Positions 7,554 through 15,895 of a stretch of DNA of 46,786 nt are shown in pieces (position 1 is the stretch's first letter; each line of letters opens with the position of its first letter). Made by a program: the position numbers and the translations under genes. The notes beneath the pieces are model-generated. The model searched no databases, had not been told where the DNA came from, and was given only the letters and a program-made list of their open reading frames with translations. The stretch is taken from assembly GCF_000282335.1 (NCBI RefSeq), contig NZ_AKJM01000180.1:1-46786 (forward strand), in the 5' to 3' direction. The DNA is from Pseudomonas sp. GM48 (GTDB lineage Bacteria > Pseudomonadota > Gammaproteobacteria > Pseudomonadales > Pseudomonadaceae).

Positions 7554-8243
7554 ATGAGCATAGTTCGGACAGCATTACCTTTGGTTCTGCTAACCAGTGT
7601 CTTGACTGGTTGCGCAGGTTTGCAGAAAACCGACTGGCCGACCTGTGCGGCGGTCGGTGGTGTCGTGGGAGCGGGCCTCGGTGCGACCGAAAGCTCGGCT
7701 TGGGCAGGGTATGGCGCTCTGCTCGTTGGCGGTACGGCAGCGGCGTATTGCTGGGTTCATGGTGATGGCGACGAAGACGGCGATGGTGTACCGGATAGTC
7801 GCGACAAGTGCCCGGGCACACCTAAAGGCGTTCATGTCGATGCCAACGGTTGCCCACCACCAGCACCTGTGGTCGAAGAAGCGGTTGTGGTCAAGGAAGA
7901 AACCATCGTCATCCGCGATGTTCACTTCCAGTTTGACAAGGCCACGCTTACCTCCTCCGACAAACTGGTACTCGACAAGATTGCCACTCGCTTGAAAGCC
8001 GAAGCCCCGACCGCTCAACTGACCGTAACCGGCCATACCGACAGCGTGGGCAGCGACACCTACAATCAGAAACTGTCAGATAAACGTGCGCACTCGGTGG
8101 TTGAGTACCTCATCGAGCAAGGCGTGCCTCGCAGCAACTTCGTGTCGGTTGTCGGTGCCGGTGAAAGCCAGCCGGTTGCGGACAACAAAACTGCTGACGG
8201 TCGTGCACAGAACCGTCGTACGGAAATCAAGATCCAGCGTTAA
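7554..8243 (+). CDS. OmpA-family lipoprotein with thrombospondin type 3-like calcium repeat (first of tandem pair)
   Basis: A 229-residue outer-membrane lipoprotein. Lipobox LTGC gives lipidated Cys20. A glycine-rich hydrophobic stretch follows (VGGVVGAGLGA, residues 34-44). Then comes an acidic TSP3-like calcium-binding repeat, DGDEDGDGVPDSRDKCPGTP (71-90). The C-terminal OmpA domain (about 115-229) has the peptidoglycan motif GHTDSVGSDTYNQKLSDKRA with Asp163 and Arg178, and ends in the NRR signature. It should anchor the outer membrane to the cell wall. Its paralogue follows at 8335. Matches PA1041-type genes by order. Confidence 0.9.
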   Translation: MSIVRTALPLVLLTSVLTGCAGLQKTDWPTCAAVGGVVGAGLGATESSAWAGYGALLVGGTAAAYCWVHGDGDEDGDGVPDSRDKCPGTPKGVHVDANGCPPPAPVVEEAVVVKEETIVIRDVHFQFDKATLTSSDKLVLDKIATRLKAEAPTAQLTVTGHTDSVGSDTYNQKLSDKRAHSVVEYLIEQGVPRSNFVSVVGAGESQPVADNKTADGRAQNRRTEIKIQR

Positions 8244-8251
8244 GTCCCCCT

Positions 8252-8282
8252 CGCATCCGCGCCTTGTGCAGTCGCGGATGCG
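8252..8282 (+). other. Hairpin between the two OmpA genes
   Basis: A 10-bp perfect stem (CGCATCCGCG / CGCGGATGCG, loop of 11) lies just after the first OmpA stop. It is followed by GGTCTTTACT rather than a clean T-tract, so it may be a weak terminator or an mRNA-stabilising structure. Confidence 0.6.
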
Positions 8283-8334
8283 GGTCTTTACTCCTGTGTA
8301 ACCGGTATTGGCCGGTTACACAGGAGCTTTCAAC
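8281..8334 (+). promoter_or_regulatory. Leader of the second OmpA gene: perfect hairpin covering the RBS
   Basis: After the shared 12-mer CGGGTCTTTACT (8281-8292), a perfect 15-bp stem forms between CTCCTGTGTAACCGG (8291-8305) and CCGGTTACACAGGAG (8312-8326) with a six-base loop. The right arm ends in AGGAG (8322-8326), the ribosome-binding site for the ATG at 8335. Translation should be blocked while the stem is closed. Confidence 0.75.
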
Positions 8335-9045
8335 ATGATAGTTCTCACAAGGAGCGTCTTGCCGGTTCTACTACTTGGCAGCCTCTTGACCGGCTGCGCG
8401 ACTCACAGCGACGGCACTGCCCCCCTCAATCAACAAAACTGGCCAATTTGCAGTCTCATCGGCGGCCTCGTCGGTGGTGGACTGGGCGCAATCGAAAGTG
8501 GCGGTTGGGCCGCGGGTGGGGCCGCGCTGGGTATCTTGTCCGGTGGCTTGATCTGCTATGCCCAGGATGGCGACGAAGACGGCGATGGCGTTTTCGACCG
8601 GCGTGACCGTTGCCCTGACACACCTGCCAATACCCCGGTCGATCACCGCGGTTGCCCGATGCAGCAGTATCCGGACAGCGTCAAGTCCGAGCCCGCGCAG
8701 TCCGAAGTCATCACCCTGAGCGATGACGTGCTGTTTGCCTTCAATCAATCCGACCTGACCCCGACGGCCAAGAGTCAACTGGATGCGTTGATGAGCAAGT
8801 TCGAAGATGCCGATGTGGTCAGCATCAAGGTGGTCGGCCATACCGATAGCGTCGGTGCGGATGCCTATAACCAGGCCCTGTCGGAACGGCGTGCCAGCAG
8901 CGTAGCGGAATACCTGTTGAGCCAGGGTGTGGCGCCGAACAAGGTCACCAGCGAAGGCAAGGGCGAGAGTCAGCCGATTGCCGACAACGAAACAGAAGCA
9001 GGCCGTGCGAAAAACCGTCGCGTGGACCTGCATATAAACCGCTGA
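8335..9045 (+). CDS. OmpA-family lipoprotein with thrombospondin type 3-like calcium repeat (second of tandem pair)
   Basis: A 236-residue paralogue of the gene at 7554. It shares the same order: lipobox LTGC (Cys21), glycine-rich stretch (LIGGLVGGGLGAIESGGWA), acidic calcium-type repeat DGDEDGDGVFDRRDRCPDTP, and a C-terminal OmpA peptidoglycan domain with GHTDSVGADAYNQALSERRA and NRR. The ATG at 8335 is used because AGGAG lies eight bases before it and the signal peptide begins there. An upstream TTG in the same frame would fall inside the leader hairpin. The tandem arrangement and shared leader imply local duplication. Confidence 0.9.
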   Translation: MIVLTRSVLPVLLLGSLLTGCATHSDGTAPLNQQNWPICSLIGGLVGGGLGAIESGGWAAGGAALGILSGGLICYAQDGDEDGDGVFDRRDRCPDTPANTPVDHRGCPMQQYPDSVKSEPAQSEVITLSDDVLFAFNQSDLTPTAKSQLDALMSKFEDADVVSIKVVGHTDSVGADAYNQALSERRASSVAEYLLSQGVAPNKVTSEGKGESQPIADNETEAGRAKNRRVDLHINR

Positions 9046-9193
9046 GCCAAGAGATAGAGCCGTCGGGCGACAGTTGTGAGCGCTGTGACGGCCGTTCGGC
9101 GGCCTTCATGAAGATTTTTCCATTGCCCTCTGGCTTATCCCGCGTGGAAGCCGTTACTGTGCGCGCAAACAATAATTCTCATCGGGGGAGCGT

Positions 9194-9472
9194 ATGAAAG
9201 TCTTATGGGGGCTGGGGCGGTTGCTGACCCTGCTGTTCTGGTCGGTGGTGCTGGTCAATCTGCTCACGCCGTTCGTCTTTCCGCTGCACCTGTTGGTCAA
9301 TCTGGCCGGCGGCCTGTTGGGGTTCATCCATCTACTGGAGGCGCTGCTGTGCTATCGCAGCCTGCGAGGGCGCGCCCATCCCTGGCTTGATCGCCTGAAG
9401 ATCGTCATGTTCGGCGTTTTCCACCTGCAAACCATTCCTGCCCCCACCGCTTCGAAGGCTTCCCATGCGTAA
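9194..9472 (+). CDS. DUF1145 membrane protein
   Basis: A 92-residue inner-membrane protein with two or three hydrophobic segments (LLTLLFWSVVLVNLLTPF, HLLVNLAGGLLGFIHLLEAL) and the pattern of DUF1145 proteins. GGGGGAG lies just before the ATG. The last eight bases overlap the start of the collagen-like gene, so the two are probably one operon. Role unknown. Confidence 0.82.
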   Translation: MKVLWGLGRLLTLLFWSVVLVNLLTPFVFPLHLLVNLAGGLLGFIHLLEALLCYRSLRGRAHPWLDRLKIVMFGVFHLQTIPAPTASKASHA

Positions 9473-10223
9473 ACTCTGCCTGCTCGCCGCACTCATCAGC
9501 CCATTGGCCAGCGCACAGGTGGTGAGTGTCGAACCCAACTCGCTGATGCGCTTGCCCAACACCGCCAGCACCCTGCAACTGGAACGCCTGGAAGTGGCCG
9601 ATTACGGCACCTTGCTGATTCCCTCGAACGTGACCGAAGTCACCGTGGGTGAATTGCACCTGGGGCGTGAAGCCCGCATCGCCATCGTGCCCGGCGAACA
9701 GGCGCTGGCACTGAAGGTTCATCGAGCCGATTTGTCCGAAGGCAGCCAGATAACTGCGCGTGGCGCGCCGGGCACTTACCAGAAGGCTGCCCGATCCGGA
9801 CGCAACCTTGATTTACAGATCAAGGCACTGAACGCAGCGCAATTGATCGTAGATGCTCGCGGTGGTGCGGGCGCACCGGGGTTCGTTGGTCTTGATGGGG
9901 CTAACGGCCAGGAGCCGGGCTGCACTTGGGGGCAGGCGGGTCGCGGTGCCGATGGCAGTGATGGCAGTGATGGTCAGCCGGGGGCACCGGGGGCGCTGGT
10001 CAAACTGGCGGTGCCGCATGACTTTCCGACAGACCGGATCAAGGTTCAGGTGGCCGGCGGTGCCGGCGGCGTGGCCGGTCCTGGCGGTAAACCGGGCGCG
10101 GGTGGAAAGGCCAAGGGCTGTTTGATTTACAAGGCCGATGGCGGCAAGAGCGGGCGTCCCGGGGCTGATGGTCAGCCTGGGCCAGAAGGCGCGGCGGGTT
10201 CGGTGACTGTGCAGCGGATGTAA
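9465..10223 (+). CDS. Exported collagen-like Gly-X-Y protein
   Basis: A 252-residue exported protein. MRKLCLLAALISPLASA is a Sec signal peptide. Residues 20-120 form a beta-rich region without a recognised family. From about residue 130 there are two Gly-rich collagen-like blocks, GAGAPGFVGLDGANGQ with GRGADGSDGSDGQPGAPG, and GGAGGVAGPGGKPGAGG with GKSGRPGADGQPGPEGAAG. They are separated by a non-collagenous stretch (LVKLAVPHDFPTDRIKVQ). Cys in EPGCTW and KGCLIY could pair. It overlaps the DUF1145 gene by eight bases. The GXY runs are short and interrupted, so a true triple helix is uncertain. Surface or periplasmic role inferred. Confidence 0.8.
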   Translation: MRKLCLLAALISPLASAQVVSVEPNSLMRLPNTASTLQLERLEVADYGTLLIPSNVTEVTVGELHLGREARIAIVPGEQALALKVHRADLSEGSQITARGAPGTYQKAARSGRNLDLQIKALNAAQLIVDARGGAGAPGFVGLDGANGQEPGCTWGQAGRGADGSDGSDGQPGAPGALVKLAVPHDFPTDRIKVQVAGGAGGVAGPGGKPGAGGKAKGCLIYKADGGKSGRPGADGQPGPEGAAGSVTVQRM

Positions 10224-10239
10224 GCAACACCGAGATCCC

Positions 10240-10372
10240 TGTGGCGAGGGGGCTTGCCCCCGTTGGGCCGCGAAGCGGCCCCAATTCCGATAATCGCAAT
10301 ACTGCTGAAGGTTAGCGGTGTCTGGTTTTACGACTGCTTCGCAGCCGAACGGGGGCAAGCCCCCTCGCCACA
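10240..10372. repeat. REPIN of second family (GTGGCGAGGGGGC type)
   Basis: Inverted arms TGTGGCGAGGGGGCTTGCCC (left) and its complement ending CCCTCGCCACA (right), about 90 bases apart. It separates the convergent collagen-like and CopD-type genes. Confidence 0.9.
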
Positions 10373-10386
10373 AAAGCGCTGTAGAT

Positions 10387-10851
10387 TTAAAACATCGGCC
10401 GAATCGCCGCAATCGCCACCACAGCCAACCCCACCAACAGATTGATCCCCACCAATCGGCGAATCCGCCCCAGTACCGCTGCTCCGGCCGGCCAATTCTG
10501 CTCCGTCACGGCTGTGCGCAGTTCCGGCAGCATCAACGCGTGAATGCGGATAAACAGCGCGGTCATCACCACATACAACCCCATCATCACCTGCACATAG
10601 CGCGGTGCGTTTTCAAAACCGGTGAAGTGCAGATTCAGCATGACCACACCGCTGACCGGCAACAACACCACCGCCACCCAGACCCAGCGGAAAAAACCTT
10701 GAAACACTTCTACCCACAACTTCAGCCGGGCAGGGCCCTCCAGTGCCGTGATCGCCGCGGGACGCAAGACCATCCAGGCGAAAAACATGCCGCCGACCCA
10801 GACCAGGGCGGCCAGCAGATGCAGGCTATAAATGAGGCTAAAAGGTGTCAT
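10387..10851 (-). CDS. CopD-family membrane protein
   Basis: A 154-residue inner-membrane protein with about four transmembrane segments. The first (FSLIYSLHLLAALVWVGGMFF) carries the conserved His-rich start of the CopD/DUF2269-like family. Later segments include WVWVAVVLLPVSGVVML and the C-terminal NLLVGLAVVAIAAI. Family members are linked to copper handling or haem binding, but no copper genes lie nearby. It is divergent from dinG. Copper transport itself is not shown. Confidence 0.78.
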   Translation of the reverse strand: MTPFSLIYSLHLLAALVWVGGMFFAWMVLRPAAITALEGPARLKLWVEVFQGFFRWVWVAVVLLPVSGVVMLNLHFTGFENAPRYVQVMMGLYVVMTALFIRIHALMLPELRTAVTEQNWPAGAAVLGRIRRLVGINLLVGLAVVAIAAIRPMF

Positions 10852-10949
10852 TGGGGTACTCCGTTCTGCGCGGGATTAATTAGCGGGGTATGATAGCGGC
10901 GATCCGAACCACTGAAAATTTATCCAGCGTTTTTTGCGCCCGACAATCC

Positions 10950-13094
10950 ATGATCAGCACCGAACTCAAAACCACGATCCAGGGCGCCTACTCGCGTTTT
11001 CTCGAAGCCAAGAGCCTCAAGCCGCGTTATGGCCAACGCCTGATGATCGCCGAAGTGGCCAAGGTCCTGGGTGACATCGACACCGACGACGAAGGCCGGC
11101 GCAGTGGCGACCCCGCGATTGTCGCGGTGGAAGCCGGCACCGGTACCGGCAAGACCGTGGCCTACAGCCTGGCGGCGATCCCCACGGCGAAGGCCGCTGG
11201 CAAACGCCTGGTGATCGCCACGGCCACCGTGGCCCTGCAAGAGCAGATCGTCTACAAGGACTTGCCTGACCTGATGCGCAACAGCGGGCTGAATTTCAGC
11301 TTCGCCCTGGCCAAGGGACGCGGGCGCTACATGTGCCTGTCCAAGCTCGACATGCTGCTCCAGGAAGGCCACGCGCAAACGGCCACCGCGCAGCTGTTCG
11401 AAGAAGAAGGTTTCAAGATCGAGGTCGACGAGGCCAGCCAGAAGCTGTTCACCAGCATGATCGAAAAACTCGCCGGCAATAAGTGGGACGGCGATCGCGA
11501 CAGTTGGTCCACCGCACTGGAAGACGCCGACTGGGCGCGCCTGACCACCGATCACAGCCAGTGCACCAACCGTCATTGCCCGAATTTTGGCCAGTGCGCC
11601 TTCTACAAGGCCCGCGAAGGCATGGGCAAGGTCGACGTGATCGTCACCAACCACGACATGGTCCTGGCTGACCTGGCCCTGGGTGGTGGCGCGGTATTGC
11701 CGGACCCGCGCGACACCATCTACGTGTTCGACGAAGGCCATCACCTGCCGGACAAGGCCATCGGCCACTTCGCCCATTACACGCGCCTGCGCTCCACCGC
11801 CGACTGGCTGGAAACCACCGCCAAGAACCTCACCAAACTGCTGGCCCAGCACCCGTTGCCGGGCGATCTGGGCAAGTTGATCGAGCAGGTGCCGGAGCTG
11901 GCGCGGGAGATCAAGACCCAGCAGCAGTTCATGTTCACCGCCTGCGAGCAGATTGCCGATTTCAAACCCGGCGAAGACGTTGAAGGCCGCGAGCGCCCGC
12001 GCCACCGATTCGTCGGCGGGGTGATTCCCGAGCACATGCGTGAAATGGGCATCGAACTGAAGAAAGGCTTCGCACGGCTGACCGACTTGTTCACCCGTCT
12101 GACCGAGTTGCTCAAGGAAGGCATGGACGGCGAGGTCAACATTGGCATCGCCAGCAATCAGGCTGAAGAGTGGTACCCGCTGTTCGGCAGCCTGTTGTCG
12201 CGTTCTTCGGGCAACTGGGAGCTATGGACCGCCTTCACTGTCGAAGACCCGGAAGACAACCCACCCATGGCCCGCTGGCTGACCCTGGCCGAAAGCGGTT
12301 CGCTGTTCGACATCGAAGTTAACGCGAGCCCGATCCTCGCGGCGGAAATGCTTCGCCGCAACCTGTGGAACGTGGCGTATGGCTGCCTGGTGACGTCGGC
12401 GACCTTGACGGCCCTCGGCACCTTCGATCGCTTCCGCATGCGCGCCGGCCTGCCGAAAAAAGCCGTGACGGCGGTGGTGCCAAGTCCGTTCCATCATGCC
12501 GACGCCGGTGTGCTGCGAGTACCGAACCTGAACGCCGACCCGCGTGATGCAGCCGCGCATACCGCCGCGATCATTCGTGATCTGCCGGAACTGGTCGAAG
12601 GCTCGCGGGGCACGCTGGTGCTGTTCTCCTCGCGTAAACAGATGCAGGACGTGTTCGACGGCCTCGACCGCGACTGGCGCAAGCAAGTGTTCATACAAGG
12701 CAACCTGTCGAAACAGGAAACCCTGAACAAACACAAGGCGCGGGTCGATGGCGGGGATTCCAGCGTACTGTTCGGCCTGGCGAGCTTCGCCGAAGGGGTC
12801 GACTTACCCGGTGCCTATTGCGAGCACGTGGTCATTGCCAAGATTCCGTTCTCGGTGCCCGATGATCCCGTCGAAGCGGCGCTGGCGGAATGGATCGAAG
12901 CCCGGGGCGGCAATCCGTTCATGGAAATCTCCGTACCGGACGCCTCGCTGAAGCTGGTCCAGGCCTGCGGGCGCTTGCTGCGCACCGAAGAAGACCGCGG
13001 CACCATTACCTTGCTCGACCGGCGCCTGGTGACCCAGCGCTATGGCAAAGCCATCCTCAATGCGTTGCCGCCGTTCCGTCGAGAAATTTCCTGA
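10950..13094 (+). CDS. dinG: ATP-dependent DNA helicase DinG
   Basis: A 714-residue XPD-like, iron-sulfur superfamily 2 helicase. The ATG at 10950 (MISTELKTTIQGAY) was preferred over an upstream start at 10890. Walker A is EAGTGTGKT (61-69). The 4Fe-4S ligands are Cys129 (YMCLSK), Cys205 and Cys210 (CTNRHC) and Cys216, with spacing like E. coli DinG. The DEAH-type box is DEGH (261-264). The C-terminal helicase half includes LVLFSSRK and QACGRLLRTEEDRG. It unwinds DNA 5' to 3' and resolves R-loops and replication-transcription conflicts. No LexA-type box was found upstream by eye. Confidence 0.93.
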   Translation: MISTELKTTIQGAYSRFLEAKSLKPRYGQRLMIAEVAKVLGDIDTDDEGRRSGDPAIVAVEAGTGTGKTVAYSLAAIPTAKAAGKRLVIATATVALQEQIVYKDLPDLMRNSGLNFSFALAKGRGRYMCLSKLDMLLQEGHAQTATAQLFEEEGFKIEVDEASQKLFTSMIEKLAGNKWDGDRDSWSTALEDADWARLTTDHSQCTNRHCPNFGQCAFYKAREGMGKVDVIVTNHDMVLADLALGGGAVLPDPRDTIYVFDEGHHLPDKAIGHFAHYTRLRSTADWLETTAKNLTKLLAQHPLPGDLGKLIEQVPELAREIKTQQQFMFTACEQIADFKPGEDVEGRERPRHRFVGGVIPEHMREMGIELKKGFARLTDLFTRLTELLKEGMDGEVNIGIASNQAEEWYPLFGSLLSRSSGNWELWTAFTVEDPEDNPPMARWLTLAESGSLFDIEVNASPILAAEMLRRNLWNVAYGCLVTSATLTALGTFDRFRMRAGLPKKAVTAVVPSPFHHADAGVLRVPNLNADPRDAAAHTAAIIRDLPELVEGSRGTLVLFSSRKQMQDVFDGLDRDWRKQVFIQGNLSKQETLNKHKARVDGGDSSVLFGLASFAEGVDLPGAYCEHVVIAKIPFSVPDDPVEAALAEWIEARGGNPFMEISVPDASLKLVQACGRLLRTEEDRGTITLLDRRLVTQRYGKAILNALPPFRREIS

Positions 13095-13100
13095 AGCACC

Positions 13101-13120
13101 GGTGGGCAGTTTTGCCCACC
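13101..13120 (+). other. Hairpin after dinG
   Basis: An 8-bp perfect stem (GGTGGGCA / TGCCCACC, loop GTTT) lies seven bases after the dinG stop. It lacks a following T-tract, so it is a weak terminator candidate or mRNA end structure. Confidence 0.45.
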
Positions 13121-13190
13121 GCGTTGTCTATCTCTCTGCCATCGCTTTTCCACTGGCCCATTGAAGGTCGTTAGGGAGATTTTCGTTCTC

Positions 13191-15683
13191 ATGATTTGCC
13201 GTTCGTTGCCTGCCGTTTTTGCCCTGTTGTTCGCAACACCGCTGTTGGCCGCTCCTGCCAGCCAGCAGACGCTGTTCAACTTTGTGCGCCCCGCCGACGT
13301 GGTTCAGGTGGCGACTCAGGACGCCAGCCTGCCGCAGTCCAACGCCGAGCAAACCCCTGAAGGTGAAGTGCTGCGCCGGGTGACGTTCAACCCGGTCGCC
13401 CGGCCGACTTTGCGCCTGACCCCGCAAACCGGTGCCTGGGACTGGTCGCAGTCGGGCGTCATGAGCCTGCGGATCCAGAGCGCGATGAACTGGGCCTTGA
13501 CCCTGTACGTAACCATCCAGAGCAACGACGGCAAGACACTGGTCAGCCGCGTCGATCTGCCGGCGGGGCCTGCGCAAACCCTGTTGGTGCCTTTGCAAGC
13601 GACATCACCGCTGAGCCAGGGCATGAAGGCTGGCCCGCCGATGCCGATGACTGTCGAGGGGCAACGTGTGTTGCTGGCCAGTAGCGCCGGTGAGCTGGAT
13701 CGCAGCCAGGTGGTGTCCGTGACTTTGTCGATGGACCAGCCGAAAGCCGCGCAAAGCATCCTGCTGGAGCGCTTTGGTGTGCAGGACGGCGAGTCGATCA
13801 CCCAAGCCGTGTATGGCGGGCTGGTGGATGCATATGGCCAGTCGACCCGGGCCAAATGGCCGGAAAAAGTCAGCAGCGACGAACAACTTAAAGGTGCCGC
13901 TGGCAAGGAGCAGCAGCAACTGAAAACCTGGCTGGCCGAGCGCGAAAAGTCCTCCCTGGATAAATTCGGTGGTTTGAGCAAAGGCCCGTCATTCAAAGCC
14001 AGCGGCTTTTTCCGCACCGAGAAACGCGATGGTCGCTGGTATCTGGTGACGCCGGAAGGGCACCCGTTCTATTCCCTCGGGGTCAATACCGTGGCCCCGG
14101 ATGTCAACCAGACCTACGTTGCCGGCCGCGAGTGGATGTTCGAATCCCTGCCCAAGGCTGACGAAGCACTCGCCAGCCACTACGGCGAAGGCGACAACCG
14201 TGGCGGCAACGGTGCCGATCAAGGGCGCGGCTACAATGCCGGGCGCTGGTATGACTTCTACGGTGCCAACTTGCAGCGACTGTATGGCGATCCGTGCGCG
14301 AAGGGCAGCGATACCAAGGCTGGTGTCGCCGCAGCAGCCAAGGCAGATGCGGTTGAGGCGACGGCGGCCAAGGCGGCGGAGCAACCCCCGGTTCCTTCGA
14401 CTGCCGAGTCCGGCGTCGCCGAAGCGGCCAAGACCGAAGCGACGGTAGCGATAGCCGTTGAGCCAAAATCTGCCGAACCGTGCAAGGCGCTGTTCGACGA
14501 GCAGCGCTGGGCCAGTCACACCCTTGACCGCTTGCAGGCCTGGGGCTTCAACACCATTGGCAATTGGAGCGCACCCGTACTGGGCAATGCTGATCGCGTG
14601 CCGTACACCTTGCCGCTATCGATCGTCGGTGACTACGCCAGCATCAGCACCGGTGCCGACTGGTGGGGTGGCATGCCCGACCCGTTCGACCCGCGTTTTG
14701 CCATGGCCACCGAACGTGCCGTGGCCATTGCCGCCCGCGATCATCGCGACGATCCGTGGCTGATCGGTTATTACGCCGACAACGAACTGGCCTGGGCCGG
14801 TCCCGGCGATGACCCGAAAGCCCGTTATGCCCTGGCCTATGGCACTTTGAAAATGACCACCGACGTGCCGGCCAAACGTGCGTTCCTCAAGCAACTGCGC
14901 GACAAGTACCGCAACCAGGCAGGCCTGTCGAAAGCCTGGGGCATTGATCTGCCGGCCTGGGAGTTGATGGAAGACCCAGGGTTCGTGCCGCCGTTGCCAA
15001 GCGCCGAGCATCCGGAAATCGAAGCCGACTTCAAATACTTCCAGAAGGTCTTTGCCGACACTTATTTCAAGACCATCTCCGACTCACTCAAATGGCACGC
15101 GCCGAACCAGATGCTGCTCGGCGGCCGTTTCGCCATCAGCACGCCGGAAGCCGTGGAGTCCTGCGCCCAGTATTGCGACGTGTTGAGCTTCAACATGTAC
15201 ACCCTGCAACCCCAGGATGGTTACGACTTCGCCAGGCTGCGCAGTCTCGACAAACCGGTGCTGATCACCGAATTCAATTTCGGCTCGGCTGATCGTGGCC
15301 CGTTCTGGGGCGGCGTCACGCCATTGGCGAAGGAGGAGGAGCGTGGTCCGGCGTATTCAAACTTCCTCAAGCAGGCATTGAGCGAGCCGTCGATTGTTGG
15401 TGTGCATTGGTTCCAGTACCTCGATCAACCGGTCACCGGGCGCCTGCTTGACGGTGAAAACGGTCACTTCGGGTTGGTGGGCATCACTGATCTGCCGTTC
15501 CAGGGCTTTGTCGACAGCGTGCGCAAGAGCAATCTGGCGACGGTCGAGCAATTGGCCAAAGAAGCCGAGAAGGCTGCGGCCGCCGCCGACAAAGCCAGCC
15601 ACGATGCCGAGGGCGGCAGGAAAGCCGAGGCTGGCAAGGGACCGGGGAAGGGCGCTGGTGGGCATTCCGGGAAAGGCCATTAA
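13191..15683 (+). CDS. Exported clan-A glycoside hydrolase (agarase/beta-galactosidase-like)
   Basis: An 830-residue secreted enzyme. The ATG at 13191 begins a signal peptide (MICRSLPAVFALLFATPLLA), and AGGGAGA lies 11 bases upstream. The N-terminal 250 residues look like a beta-sandwich. The catalytic (beta/alpha)8 part starts near FRTEKRDGRWYLVTPEGHPF. The likely acid/base is Glu532 (YYADNELAW) and the nucleophile Glu694 (VLITEFNFGS), as in GH42/GH50-type enzymes. A low-complexity Ala/Lys/Glu insert (about residues 370-425) and a Lys/Gly/Ala/His tail are unusual. The substrate is not identifiable. A polysaccharide of algal or bacterial origin is possible. Confidence 0.8.
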   Translation: MICRSLPAVFALLFATPLLAAPASQQTLFNFVRPADVVQVATQDASLPQSNAEQTPEGEVLRRVTFNPVARPTLRLTPQTGAWDWSQSGVMSLRIQSAMNWALTLYVTIQSNDGKTLVSRVDLPAGPAQTLLVPLQATSPLSQGMKAGPPMPMTVEGQRVLLASSAGELDRSQVVSVTLSMDQPKAAQSILLERFGVQDGESITQAVYGGLVDAYGQSTRAKWPEKVSSDEQLKGAAGKEQQQLKTWLAEREKSSLDKFGGLSKGPSFKASGFFRTEKRDGRWYLVTPEGHPFYSLGVNTVAPDVNQTYVAGREWMFESLPKADEALASHYGEGDNRGGNGADQGRGYNAGRWYDFYGANLQRLYGDPCAKGSDTKAGVAAAAKADAVEATAAKAAEQPPVPSTAESGVAEAAKTEATVAIAVEPKSAEPCKALFDEQRWASHTLDRLQAWGFNTIGNWSAPVLGNADRVPYTLPLSIVGDYASISTGADWWGGMPDPFDPRFAMATERAVAIAARDHRDDPWLIGYYADNELAWAGPGDDPKARYALAYGTLKMTTDVPAKRAFLKQLRDKYRNQAGLSKAWGIDLPAWELMEDPGFVPPLPSAEHPEIEADFKYFQKVFADTYFKTISDSLKWHAPNQMLLGGRFAISTPEAVESCAQYCDVLSFNMYTLQPQDGYDFARLRSLDKPVLITEFNFGSADRGPFWGGVTPLAKEEERGPAYSNFLKQALSEPSIVGVHWFQYLDQPVTGRLLDGENGHFGLVGITDLPFQGFVDSVRKSNLATVEQLAKEAEKAAAAADKASHDAEGGRKAEAGKGPGKGAGGHSGKGH

Positions 15684-15695
15684 TCGCTGAAACCC

Positions 15696-15808
15696 TGTGG
15701 CGAGGGGGCTTGCCCCCGTTGGGTTGCGTAGCAACCCCAAAATCTCGGCAATGGCCGAATAGTTTGGGAGCGCTGCGCGCTCCAACGGGGGCAAGCCCCC
15801 TCGCCACA
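15696..15808. repeat. REPIN of second family (GTGGCGAGGGGGC type)
   Basis: Arms TGTGGCGAGGGGGCTTGCCC and the complementary CCCTCGCCACA face each other 12 bases after the glycoside hydrolase stop. The interior contains a small hairpin (GGGAGCGCTGCGCGCTCC). Confidence 0.9.
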
Positions 15809-15895
15809 ACCGCCTGGCCCAACCCTGTTCCCAAAACCCTCAAGGGCTGGAACAATGCCCGCCACTTTGTAGAGCGTTAATCCGGGGAGTTGCGG

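Noticed and set aside
10387..10851. CopD-type gene as part of a copper-resistance operon
   Set aside because: No copA, copB or copC genes are adjacent, so only the family name is supported.
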